This document shows positions 6,067-12,086 of a stretch of DNA of 33,952 nucleotides, in pieces (position 1 is the stretch's first letter; every line of letters starts with the position of its first letter). This DNA is from a virus. The notes below the pieces were generated by a model that saw only the letters and a program-made list of their open reading frames with translations, had not been told where the DNA came from and ran no database searches. Location: positions 1 to 33,952 of IMG/VR virus record IMGVR_UViG_3300027973_000134. One strand, written 5' to 3'. Made by a program: the position numbers and the translations under genes.

Positions 6067-6618
6067 TTAATATTTATTTTCTAATTCCTTACATTTTTCT
6101 TTATATTTTTTTATTAATAATAGTAATTCGTCTTTGTCCCACCTTTTTTCAATTTTAGCAATTAAATCTATTTCGTTTAATTTTTCTATTCCATATTTCT
6201 CCACAAAACCTAATCTGTAATTATTTATGTCTCCAGCTTTATCTTTATTGCAAGGTCTTGAACATTGAGAATTTACATTGTATTCGTTAAATCTTAAATT
6301 AGAATGACCACCAGCACTCCACATATGTCCAGCATCTATATTACCAACTTTAAGTGTTTTTTGGCATGAAATACAATTTTTTTTAGCATCTCGAAGTCGA
6401 ATAAATTTATTAAAAACCTGCTGAGCTATTTTTAAATAATCTTGAACGGTCGTTGTATTATCAATCATGATTTTCATTTTCTCTTTGTCCTCTTTTGTTT
6501 TCTTTGGAATCTTTGATAGTACAATAGCGCATTTAGTGGAGCATACCTTTTGCATCGAATTAAATGGCTTAAAAGGATCTTTACATATTGAACAAACTTT
6601 AATCGATTTCGAATTCAT
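6067..6618 (-). CDS. ninG: NinG/Rap-type recombination endonuclease
   Basis: A 183-residue member of the lambda NinG (Rap) family, a structure-specific nuclease acting on recombination branches. The N-terminus has a zinc knuckle, C9-x2-C12 and C26-x3-C30. The central domain carries C82-x2-C85, then DAGHMWSAGGHSNLRFNEYN (95-114), then C119-x3-C123 with NKDKAGD, the NinG core with its conserved histidines and asparagines. It starts inside the end of the 84-residue upstream gene (20-base overlap). Placement beside replication genes matches lambda, where ninG follows the replication genes. Confidence 0.88.
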   Translation of the reverse strand: MNSKSIKVCSICKDPFKPFNSMQKVCSTKCAIVLSKIPKKTKEDKEKMKIMIDNTTTVQDYLKIAQQVFNKFIRLRDAKKNCISCQKTLKVGNIDAGHMWSAGGHSNLRFNEYNVNSQCSRPCNKDKAGDINNYRLGFVEKYGIEKLNEIDLIAKIEKRWDKDELLLLIKKYKEKCKELENKY

Positions 6619-6853
6619 TATCTGGAAAGTTTAAATAAATATTTAATTTGTCGCCGAAATTAAAACAAAAATAAATGATTTCATAAAGTTGATCGTTCGT
6701 CATTTCGTTGCAACTTATATCTGAGTTCAATATTTTTGTTTTGATCCATACGTTTAAATCGTTTTTTTCTACGTTTAAATCGTTTTTAACGGCTTTATAT
6801 ATATTTTCCAATAGATAACCTTTGTAGAACTTAATCAACCTTTTATTTGCCAT
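6599..6853 (-). CDS. hypothetical protein, 84 aa, with a 7-residue internal duplication
   Basis: Not recognised. It begins MANKRLIKFYKGYLLENIYK, contains KNDLNVE followed directly by KNDLNVW (about residues 23-36), and has an acidic end, PDNEFEID. The protein duplication comes from a 21-base tandem duplication around 6749-6790. It is mostly helical with hydrophobic clusters (DQLYEIIYFCFNFGDKLNIYL). It overlaps the genes on both sides (19 and 20 bases), so it is translated within the replication operon. Confidence 0.66.
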   Translation of the reverse strand: MANKRLIKFYKGYLLENIYKAVKNDLNVEKNDLNVWIKTKILNSDISCNEMTNDQLYEIIYFCFNFGDKLNIYLNFPDNEFEID

Positions 6854-7584
6854 TTTTCTAATATTGCTCGTTCAACTACTAAATTTGCTAAAATCCTTTC
6901 CTCAGAATATGCGAAGTATAAAAAAGTGTTTAAGTTTTGATAATGGTTGTACATTCGTTTACTTTCCTTTTTTAGTTCCTCAACTTCTTCTGGATTAAAA
7001 TATTTTCTGAATTTTCTGTGAATTATATTTGCTTGGAATATCGTTCCGGTCCATTCTCCACATTCTAAACTTTCCTTATATGTTTTGATCGAACTTTCAT
7101 AGAAATCAATTAAACTTTTTTCTCCTTCATTTTTTTCGATTTCTTCATTTTCAATTTCTTTGATTTCGCAAAGCATTTTAATCTTTACTAAATAGAATTT
7201 TCTAATCGGTTCAAGAAGTTCAATTTTTGTAATATTTCGCCAGTCTGTCTTTACTGGATTAGATCTTTCAAAACTATATTCGATGTCATCGAGTGTGATC
7301 TCAGGGAAATCAAGCATAATTTGTTTTACAACCGATCCAGTTAAGGCATCCGACATTTGATTTTGTCGTATTCCAAAATAGATATCAGCACAATCAACAA
7401 TCTTTTCGTAAATCTTTACCGCCAGATCAACTTTATCTGGATAGTTTTTTATTAGATTTCCGTTGCTTAATTGTTGGCAATCTTTTTGATTAATCTCTAT
7501 TCCCGTCGCCGAAATTCTGTTGATTAAATTTTTCTCTAAATCGATCTTTTCCTTCTTGTTGAATATCTGTACGTGATTTTCCAT
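6835..7584 (-). CDS. replication-associated protein, possible helicase loader (249 aa)
   Basis: I cannot name this family with certainty. It is largely alpha-helical, with a central acidic helix (EIKEIENEEIEKNEGEKS, about 150-167) and a C-terminal helix ending in VVERAILEKWQIKG. It contains no Walker motif, so it is not an AAA+ loader. Its place straight after the O/DnaD-like initiator suggests a replication accessory protein. The start at 7584 creates a 95-base overlap with the initiator gene in a different frame; the next ATG is about 76 codons in (MSDALTG), which would discard a region that looks properly coding. Confidence 0.6.
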   Translation of the reverse strand: MENHVQIFNKKEKIDLEKNLINRISATGIEINQKDCQQLSNGNLIKNYPDKVDLAVKIYEKIVDCADIYFGIRQNQMSDALTGSVVKQIMLDFPEITLDDIEYSFERSNPVKTDWRNITKIELLEPIRKFYLVKIKMLCEIKEIENEEIEKNEGEKSLIDFYESSIKTYKESLECGEWTGTIFQANIIHRKFRKYFNPEEVEELKKESKRMYNHYQNLNTFLYFAYSEERILANLVVERAILEKWQIKG

Positions 7585-8293
7585 TATTTCCAGTATTTAT
7601 TTTGTTAAAATTAATATTATTTGTTTTAAACCAATCGCTTTCAAATCCACCCCAACTTTTTTCAATACATTTTTCTAAAATTATATTTTTATCATGTTCG
7701 TTTATTTCGACTTGATTAATAAATTTATTAAATGCGGTTTCTGTATTCGTTAATTTTTTGTTTTTACGAACTTGTAACCAATCATTTATTAATTCAATAT
7801 GAAATCCATAATCTATACACGACTTTTTAAAGTCGAATTTTATTTCTTTTATTTCTTCTTTTTCTTTTTTAATTACTTGATTTTCTTTTTCTTCTTCTAT
7901 TGATTTCATTTGTGTTTCATTACCGTTTCTTTTGCGTTTCATTTCTGTTTCATTTATATTTTCAATTGATTGATAACAATCATATTTACAGACAATTAAG
8001 CGTGTCGTTTGCGTTTCATTTTTAACCTCAACCATATTTTCATTTTGTAGAGTAATTAAAAATCTTCTTACCGCACTTTTATCCCAGTTCCAACGTTTTC
8101 CCCATGAATCTAAAGACAATATGCTTTCGCCTCTATTTATAGTATATACAGTCCCTTTTATTATACTTTTACCCTCAGCATAGTTAACCATTAATAGAAT
8201 GTCATTCCATGCCTCAAACTTACTAAATTTACGTTTTTCGGTATAAAGCCAATGATCCATTATATTTCTATGAATTTTTATCCAACCACTCAT
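7490..8293 (-). CDS. phage replication initiator, O/DnaD-like
   Basis: A 267-residue protein with the N-terminal winged-helix seen in phage replisome organisers: GWIKIHRNIMDHWLYTEKRK at 3-22, KFEAWNDILLMVNY at 25-38, RGESILSLDSWGKRWNWDKS with AVRRFLITLQNENMVEV (about 54-90), then TTRLIVCKYDCYQ. A long, highly charged linker (about 115-150, rich in K, E and N) leads to a C-terminal helical domain containing WLQVRKNKKLTNTETAFNKF, similar to DnaD-type ends. It probably binds the phage origin and recruits the helicase. The start overlaps the end of the 58-residue gene by 4 bases. Lambda O-type initiators often contain the origin within their gene; no iterated repeat array was seen here. Confidence 0.8.
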   Translation of the reverse strand: MSGWIKIHRNIMDHWLYTEKRKFSKFEAWNDILLMVNYAEGKSIIKGTVYTINRGESILSLDSWGKRWNWDKSAVRRFLITLQNENMVEVKNETQTTRLIVCKYDCYQSIENINETEMKRKRNGNETQMKSIEEEKENQVIKKEKEEIKEIKFDFKKSCIDYGFHIELINDWLQVRKNKKLTNTETAFNKFINQVEINEHDKNIILEKCIEKSWGGFESDWFKTNNINFNKINTGNNGKSRTDIQQEGKDRFREKFNQQNFGDGNRD

Positions 8294-8466
8294 AACATTT
8301 CTTTTTGAAGTAAATGTAGAGCTCCTATTAAATGATAAATGTCTTTTTTGTTTAAAAAAGCATGAACGTACTCCTCATTGTCATCTAAAATTGCAAATGA
8401 TACTGTGTTTTCATTAAACAATTCTACCTCTAAAATTGTTGCTTCATCTTCAAATTTGTAAATCAT
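8290..8466 (-). CDS. short hypothetical protein, 58 aa, first gene of the replication operon
   Basis: The start is placed at 8466 (MIYKFEDEATILEVELFNEN). The frame is open to an ATG at 8499, but those extra codons lie in the T-tract and stem of the terminator-like hairpin at 8487-8537, so they are unlikely to be translated. The product is a small acidic alpha/beta protein ending HLIGALHLLQKEML. Its stop region overlaps the initiator start by 4 bases, which suggests coupling. The role is unknown. Confidence 0.68.
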   Translation of the reverse strand: MIYKFEDEATILEVELFNENTVSFAILDDNEEYVHAFLNKKDIYHLIGALHLLQKEML

Positions 8467-8486
8467 AATAAATAAATTAAATAAAT

Positions 8487-8569
8487 AAAAAAAACCCATT
8501 TAGATAAAGTGCCTGGAATGACTTTAAATAAATGAGTTTCTAAATAATATTTTTCGGAAGTTTCCAGGC
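8487..8569 (-). promoter_or_regulatory. attenuator-like leader: terminator hairpin with a pseudoknot-capable loop
   Basis: On the minus strand a 16-bp imperfect stem (right arm 8522-8537, left arm 8494-8509, 13 positions pairing) is followed by eight T residues (8494-8487), a rho-independent terminator form. Its 12-base loop contains TTCCAGGC (8518-8511 on the RNA sense), which is perfectly complementary to GCCTGGAA at 8569-8562 upstream in the same transcript. A second alternative pairing, ATTTAGA with TCTAAAT, is also possible. A promoter lies upstream (8579-8612) and the replication genes begin at 8466, so the element is placed to control read-through into them. Confidence 0.6.
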
Positions 8570-8578
8570 TTACCTCGA

Positions 8579-8612
8579 CAAATATATAAATAATTTTGTA
8601 ATAAAAAACAAA
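8579..8612 (-). promoter_or_regulatory. promoter, Bacteroidota type (TTTG ... TAnnTTTG)
   Basis: On the minus strand, TTTG at 8612-8609 and TATATTTG at 8586-8579 are separated by 22 bases, matching the Bacteroidota -33/-7 arrangement. Transcription would start near 8572, just before the GCCTGGAA segment of the attenuator-like leader, giving a leader of roughly 105 bases before the ATG at 8466. Confidence 0.6.
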
Positions 8613-8774
8613 TAGGGAAAGTTTTAGACAAAATAATTGCGTTTATTTTTACTCCCCCTATTCAGTTGCTTAACCGAACAATACGCATTAAGCAGCTATG
8701 TGTGTGTGCCAAATTATAACACTTCATTAGCGCAACTTCGCAGACGCTAATACGGTCGTTATGTACAATATGGC
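8611..8774. other. gene-free structured region with three inverted repeats
   Basis: About 330 bases (8500-8829) contain no convincing gene. Three inverted repeats stand in a row: AATAGGG/CCCTATT (8611-8617 and 8656-8662); AGTTGCTTAA/TTAAGCAGCT (8664-8673 and 8688-8697, one wobble); and a long bulged palindrome at 8708-8774 made of GCCA/TGGC, ATAAC/GTTAT and ATTAGCG/CGCTAAT around a 12-base loop. The stretch is visibly richer in G+C than its surroundings. It could be a structured RNA, a replication origin element next to the initiator gene, or an integron attC-like recombination site. None of these is proven. Confidence 0.55.
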
Positions 8775-8820
8775 TTGACTTCTCGCTTCGATTAATGTTT
8801 ATCGTAAGGAAAAAGAAAAG

Positions 8821-8831
8821 CCATCGCACTT
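8821..8831. repeat. 11-bp direct near-repeat, copy 1
   Basis: CCATCGCACTT at 8821-8831 matches CCATCGCTCTT at 9216-9226 in 10 of 11 positions. The two copies bracket the NUMOD-type gene: its ATG lies inside the far copy and its stop codon overlaps this one. This could be a target duplication or recombination scar from insertion of the gene. Confidence 0.5.
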
Positions 8832-9219
8832 ATACATATTTCCATTCAAACAACTTAGTAGTTTTTCGTTTACCTTTTAAACATGATGATATGTTAGAAG
8901 GTATTATTTTATTCTTTATTGCAGCAGTTTCAATATCCGAGTAAATAGATATAGTTTTACCATTGTAAATTTTAGCAACTGGTTTACAAGTATTTTTTAT
9001 TTCTGTAATATCACCAACTTTCTTTAAAACTTTATTTTTATAAATTATTTCTTTAAATTGTTTTCCATTAATTTGATTTACAGTGTTGTTTAAACAACCA
9101 TACAACCCTTTTCTATCCACATTTAAAGTGTTTGAAAGTTCTGCTAAATTGTTTGTTTCAAAAACATCTAATAAATTGCCTTCTAAATCATACATTGCAA
9201 TTATTTTATTTTCTTCCAT
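8830..9219 (-). CDS. NUMOD1-type modular DNA-binding protein (homing-endonuclease relative without nuclease domain)
   Basis: A 129-residue protein made of two NUMOD1-like units. Unit 1 is about residues 7-57: IAMYDLEGNLLDVFETNNLA, then GLYGCLNNTVNQINGKQFKEI. Unit 2 is about 82-129: VAKIYNGKTISIYSDIETAA, then NISSCLKGKRKTTKLFEWKYV. In NUMOD1 modules, a short strand pair, a helix and a final aromatic hairpin bind DNA, usually attached to GIY-YIG or HNH nucleases. No nuclease motif is present here, so it is either a degenerate homing endonuclease or a stand-alone DNA binder. Its ATG overlaps the end of the truncated C5 methyltransferase by 14 bases, and an 11-base near-repeat brackets it. Confidence 0.68.
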   Translation of the reverse strand: MEENKIIAMYDLEGNLLDVFETNNLAELSNTLNVDRKGLYGCLNNTVNQINGKQFKEIIYKNKVLKKVGDITEIKNTCKPVAKIYNGKTISIYSDIETAAIKNKIIPSNISSCLKGKRKTTKLFEWKYV

Positions 9220-9514
9220 CGCTCTTTTCTTTTTTTAAATTATTACTTCCATTTATTCCTGCTCGTTTTCCAGCAGCCGAAAGGTCTTGACAAGGCGAAC
9301 CGCTTAATATCAAATCAATTTTACTATATTCAATGTCCCATTCTTTCCACTTCGTTACATCACCAACTTGAATAGTATCTGGAAAATGATGCTGAGTTAA
9401 TTCGATTGCATACGGTTTAATCTCACTTGAATAGTATTTATTGACTTTTATTCCTACGTTTTCAAGTGCTTGTCGACCTGTATTCATTCCGTTAAATAAA
9501 CTTAATACATTCAT
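9206..9514 (-). pseudogene. cytosine-C5 DNA methyltransferase, N-terminal fragment
   Basis: 102 residues with clear C5-methyltransferase motifs: LSLFNGMNTGRQAL at 4-17 (motif I, SAM binding), the acidic strand ending SSEIKPYAI (motif II), GDVTKW (motif III) and GSPCQDLSAAGKRAG at 72-86 (motif IV, catalytic C75). Homology stops after GINGS (86-90). Family members continue there with an arginine/leucine/phenylalanine-rich helix, an ENV motif, a target-recognition domain and motifs VIII-X, for about 300 residues in all. Here the frame continues only as NNLKKEKSDGRK before a stop. The missing two thirds was not found in any frame of the region down to 8467. The fragment keeps the catalytic cysteine but cannot be an active enzyme. 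The break falls next to the NUMOD gene. Confidence 0.85.
9216..9226. repeat. 11-bp direct near-repeat, copy 2
   Basis: CCATCGCTCTT, the partner of 8821-8831 with one mismatch, 395 bases away. It contains the start codon of the NUMOD-type gene and lies within the last codons of the C5 methyltransferase fragment. Confidence 0.5.
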
Positions 9515-9526
9515 TTTTTTTAGTTT

Positions 9527-9877
9527 TTAAATAAATATTTTCAATCCTTCCGAGCAATCCAGAATTGATTTTGCTCTTTGATTCAGTGATTTTATCATTT
9601 CGTTTATGTCCTCAGGATCATAGCTTACATAGTAACCTTTGCAAGTACTTATAATTGGAAGGATCGAATTAACTCGGTAATAGTTTATAATTTTCCGAAG
9701 TCTTACTTCAGTGAATTTTGTGTTTAATTTATAAAACAAATTAACTCCAGCAACAATTTCTTTTGCTTTTACTGGATTGCTTTTTGTTTTATTTTTGAAG
9801 TGAGGAATTAATTTTGTTGCAAGTTGTAATTCGTACTCGCTTAATTCGTACGTATCATTTTCGTGTCCTATTATCAT
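9527..9877 (-). CDS. probable winged-helix DNA-binding protein, 116 aa
   Basis: The central part, VKAKEIVAGVNLFYKLNTKF then TEVRLRKIINYYRVNSILPI, followed by ISTCKGYYVSYD, has the look of a winged helix: a helix that opens a groove, a recognition helix ending in RVNSILPI, and a beta wing GYYVS. The N-terminus (HENDTYELSEYELQLATKLI) is acidic and helical. Proteins of this design are common in early regions of Bacteroidota phages. It overlaps the upstream gene by 23 bases and ends 13 bases before the C5 methyltransferase fragment. Whether it is a regulator or a replication accessory cannot be told. Confidence 0.62.
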   Translation of the reverse strand: MIIGHENDTYELSEYELQLATKLIPHFKNKTKSNPVKAKEIVAGVNLFYKLNTKFTEVRLRKIINYYRVNSILPIISTCKGYYVSYDPEDINEMIKSLNQRAKSILDCSEGLKIFI

Positions 9878-10193
9878 TGTTGTAGATTTTTTTTTCTGAA
9901 TAACTTAATTCTTCGTATGTATAATTTAATTCGCTGAGTGATTTTAAAATTTCTTCTTCACTTTCAAAGTATGGTTCTGTTTTGCTTCCGAGTGGGTAAA
10001 AATTTTTTCTAAAACCGTACATTTCTGAAATAAGATCTTTTGAAATTCTCAAATAATTTGCGATTTCGTCCTCTCCCCAGTTTGCTTTGATTAGCGCTCT
10101 TATTTTAGATTTCACAAGCATAGATCTATTAATTCTATTTAAACGCGTTCTGGCAGTTGCTACGTGTGTTTTATTATCGTTTTTAGATGTCAT
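9855..10193 (-). CDS. probable HTH protein, 112 aa
   Basis: Residues about 30-57 (KIRALIKANWGEDEIANYLR then ISKDLISEMYGF) form a helix-turn-helix of the resolvase/sigma type: a helix, a turn at GEDEIANYL and a recognition helix KDLISEMYGF. The N-terminus is strongly basic (TARTRLNRINRSMLVKSK), as expected for DNA contact. The C-terminal third is acidic with tyrosines (ELNYTYEELSYSEKK). It could be a small transcription regulator of the early genes or a packaging-type accessory, but its place far from the terminase favours regulation. It overlaps both neighbours (11 and 23 bases). Confidence 0.58.
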   Translation of the reverse strand: MTSKNDNKTHVATARTRLNRINRSMLVKSKIRALIKANWGEDEIANYLRISKDLISEMYGFRKNFYPLGSKTEPYFESEEEILKSLSELNYTYEELSYSEKKIYNNDNRTRK

Positions 10194-10449
10194 GTCCGCG
10201 AGATTTTAAATAGTATTCGTATTCTTCATAATTATCAAAACCCATTTCTTGACATTCTGCATCAACCATTGCGTCAAAAAAAGATTGATTAATATTATCA
10301 CTTTCTTTTTTCCTTTTTAAATCTCTTTTTTGCTGGTCTTTTTCGACTGCCAAAATAAGCATTTTAAAAGCGTTCTTTAAATGGTCTGGAGACATATAGT
10401 CCAGATCCATTTTTACTCCTTCTCGTGTAGTCCAGTAAACCTTTTTCAT
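10183..10449 (-). CDS. hypothetical protein, 88 aa
   Basis: Not recognised. It begins MKKVYWTTREGVKMDLDYMS, then a helical, lysine-rich stretch (KDQQKRDLKRKKESDNINQS), and ends with a tyrosine-rich acidic helix (DNYEEYEYYLKSRGHDI). The opening WTTREGVKMDLDYMSPDHLK resembles short phage proteins of unknown role that I cannot assign. It overlaps the RadC-like gene by 4 bases (ATGA type) and the next gene by 11. Confidence 0.62.
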   Translation of the reverse strand: MKKVYWTTREGVKMDLDYMSPDHLKNAFKMLILAVEKDQQKRDLKRKKESDNINQSFFDAMVDAECQEMGFDNYEEYEYYLKSRGHDI

Positions 10450-10880
10450 AATTTGTTTTTTATTTGGTATGAATAATATCCTTCCTTTGTTACGATTAAA
10501 TGATCAATAACATCAATCTCGAAAATTTTTAATGCCTCTTTTACTTTTTTTGTCATGTCGTCATCTGCAAAACTTGGCTCCAGTTTACCGCTTGGATGAT
10601 TATGCGCCATTACTATTCCAGTACATAGACTTTCAATGCAGTATTTTGCTATTAATCGAATATCTACTACCGTTCCAACAATACCGCCTTGACTTATCTT
10701 TGCGTACCCAGTTGTTTCGTTTGCTCTATTCAGCATTAAGATAAAAAAACTTTCGTAGATCTCGATGTCATCTGAATAGAAATTTTTAATAAATTTATAT
10801 GCATCGTCTGGATGCGTGATCCTAATTTTTTCAAAAGTTGTTTCACTCTTTTTTAATTCATATAAACTTGCAGTTTTCAT
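10446..10880 (-). CDS. radC: RadC-like JAB-domain protein
   Basis: A 144-residue JAB/MPN-domain protein of the RadC family, lacking the N-terminal HhH region of full RadC (about 220 residues). The zinc metalloprotein core is complete: E43 in YESFFILMLN, HNHPSG at 93-98 with both histidines, and the acidic ligand region FADDD at 104-108. The segment GIVGTVVDIRLIAKYCIE is also typical. Despite the name, RadC has no proven repair role; phage and plasmid copies are linked to mobile DNA and possibly anti-defence functions. The start overlaps the upstream stop (ATGA, 4 bases). Confidence 0.9.
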   Translation of the reverse strand: MKTASLYELKKSETTFEKIRITHPDDAYKFIKNFYSDDIEIYESFFILMLNRANETTGYAKISQGGIVGTVVDIRLIAKYCIESLCTGIVMAHNHPSGKLEPSFADDDMTKKVKEALKIFEIDVIDHLIVTKEGYYSYQIKNKL

Positions 10881-11080
10881 AATTGCTCAAATATTAGTTC
10901 TTTTATTAAATCTGTTTGATGTTCTGTTAAGATATTAGAAATTTCCGTTTCTTGAATGTATATCGCCAAGTCTGAAATTAAACCGCCCTCAGCTTGATCG
11001 GAATACGTTTCTGGAAAATATTCATCCAGATTAAATTCACATCTTAATTCAACGTTCCAATAGTTTACTGTAATTTCCAT
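10877..11080 (-). CDS. small acidic protein, 67 aa
   Basis: Not recognised. It begins MEITVNYWNVELRCEFNLDE, a beta hairpin, then an acidic helical half with SDLAIYIQETEISNILTEHQ and a C-terminal helix LIKELIFEQL. The small acidic form is typical of phage-encoded inhibitors or DNA mimics, but nothing more specific supports that. It overlaps the RadC-like gene by 4 bases and follows the 84-residue gene by 5. Confidence 0.63.
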   Translation of the reverse strand: MEITVNYWNVELRCEFNLDEYFPETYSDQAEGGLISDLAIYIQETEISNILTEHQTDLIKELIFEQL

Positions 11081-11085
11081 GATTT

Positions 11086-11340
11086 TTAGTTTAATAAGTT
11101 TTGAATTTCCATTTTATAAAAATTTCCTTGTTGACCAGCATTGTAATTAGCCAACCATAAAGAAATAGTTATTAATTCATCATTTGCGATTGCCCAGTTT
11201 TTAATTTTTTGAATTCTTGGCAATTCAATTGCTAACTCTGTTCTTGAAGATGGGCAGCCATTTGCAACGTTCATTTTTAAAGTAATAATATTTTTTATTA
11301 CTCTAATTCCATCTATTCTAATTTCTGTATTGCTTTTCAT
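11086..11340 (-). CDS. hypothetical protein, 84 aa, first gene of the early cluster
   Basis: Not recognised. It starts MKSNTEIRIDGIRVIKNIIT, then TLKMNVANGCPSSRTELAIE, a helix around IQKIKNWAIANDELITISLW, and ends KMEIQNLLN. This looks like a small alpha/beta domain with no metal site. It is the first gene behind the promoter/leader module at 11341-11410, whose leader bases next to the ATG are nearly identical to those before the gene at 5277. Confidence 0.65.
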   Translation of the reverse strand: MKSNTEIRIDGIRVIKNIITLKMNVANGCPSSRTELAIELPRIQKIKNWAIANDELITISLWLANYNAGQQGNFYKMEIQNLLN

Positions 11341-11410
11341 AATTTCTAATTTTTAAATTGTTTATTTCCTTATCTGTTACAAATATATAACAAATTAATT
11401 ATATAACAAG
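11341..11410 (-). promoter_or_regulatory. promoter and leader module, copy of 5278-5340
   Basis: CTGTTACAAATATATAA (11374-11390) is identical to 5311-5327. On the minus strand it carries TATATTTG (11387-11380), a TAnnTTTG -7 box, with CTTG (11410-11407, one base from TTTG) 19 bases upstream. The leader next to the start codon matches the other copy at 18 of 20 bases. It lies just after the terminator of the lysis genes and drives the early genes from 11340 leftward. Confidence 0.68.
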
Positions 11411-11440
11411 CATTTTATTGATTTATTTTTTTAAAAAAAA

Positions 11441-11473
11441 CAAAAAAAAAGAACTGCAATCTCTTACAGTTCT
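11441..11473 (-). terminator. rho-independent terminator closing the structural and lysis block
   Basis: AGAACTG (11450-11456) pairs with CAGTTCT (11467-11473) across a 10-base loop. Leftward, the stem runs straight into a nine-base T tract (11449-11442). It lies about 50 bases after the endolysin stop at 11526 and before the early promoter module, so it separates late from early transcription. Confidence 0.85.
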
Positions 11474-11525
11474 CATTTTCAGTAGTTTAGCGAATAATAT
11501 TTTTTATTTATTTTTTTTTATTTTT

Positions 11526-12086
11526 TTATGGTTTTAGTTTTATAGCGTCATCATTCAGTCGATTTAACCAACCTTTGAGAAATTTTGCATTTTTTCCGAT
11601 TCCAATATTATGATAAAATTCCCTTCTTACTTCGACAAGTTTATCAAATAAAAGGTTCTTATCATGTCGATTTGCCTCTAAAATTGTTTTAGATCCTATT
11701 CGTCCATCGATTAATAAAGTTGATCCTAATTTGTTACAAGCCTTTTGAAGTTGTTTACCAGCTGGAATAATACCAGATCCCCAAGCGAAATCCGCAACCA
11801 TTAAACCAATATTTAAACAGTCGAAAGAATGACCATTAACACCTTTGAAATAAAGGTTGTCGAATATTTTAAACCAATCAGCATCCGTCATTACATAGAA
11901 ATCTGCATCGTCATGTGATCCAAAATAAGACTTCCATACCGCATAAGTGATTCCTTTATTAGTGTGGTATTTATGTCCATCTTTATATGGAGTAGGACAA
12001 AAGTGCGCTGAGGCACTATCGGAAAGATCCTTTGATAAACCTCCTTCCCAACGTTTCATTATTTTTATAAATTCTTCAATTGTCAT
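11526..12086 (-). CDS. endolysin, glycoside hydrolase family 108-type muramidase
   Basis: A 186-residue cell-wall hydrolase. The N-terminal domain has the GH108 signature: E14 in RWEGGLSKD (catalytic acid in EGG) and HTNKGITYAVW at 41-51, the TNKGIT motif; family members normally space these by 20-30 residues. The insert CPTPYKDGHKYH is longer than in classic members. Residues about 100-180 (GLMVADFAWGSG ... LLIDGRIGSKTILEANR) match the C-terminal peptidoglycan-binding domain that accompanies GH108. It has no signal peptide, so release to the wall depends on the holin encoded two genes upstream. It overlaps the 70-residue membrane protein gene by 11 bases and is followed by a terminator. Confidence 0.9.
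   Translation of the reverse strand: MTIEEFIKIMKRWEGGLSKDLSDSASAHFCPTPYKDGHKYHTNKGITYAVWKSYFGSHDDADFYVMTDADWFKIFDNLYFKGVNGHSFDCLNIGLMVADFAWGSGIIPAGKQLQKACNKLGSTLLIDGRIGSKTILEANRHDKNLLFDKLVEVRREFYHNIGIGKNAKFLKGWLNRLNDDAIKLKP

Noticed and set aside
8290-8499. The 69-codon form of the small gene starting at 8499
   Set aside because: Its first 11 codons fall in the T tract and stem of the terminator-like hairpin; the ATG at 8466 is a better start.
8830-9514. A group I or group II intron interrupting the C5 methyltransferase, with the NUMOD gene as intron-encoded protein
   Set aside because: No second exon of the methyltransferase is found in any frame down to 8467, and I could not recognise group I core or group II domain V pairings in the palindromic region.
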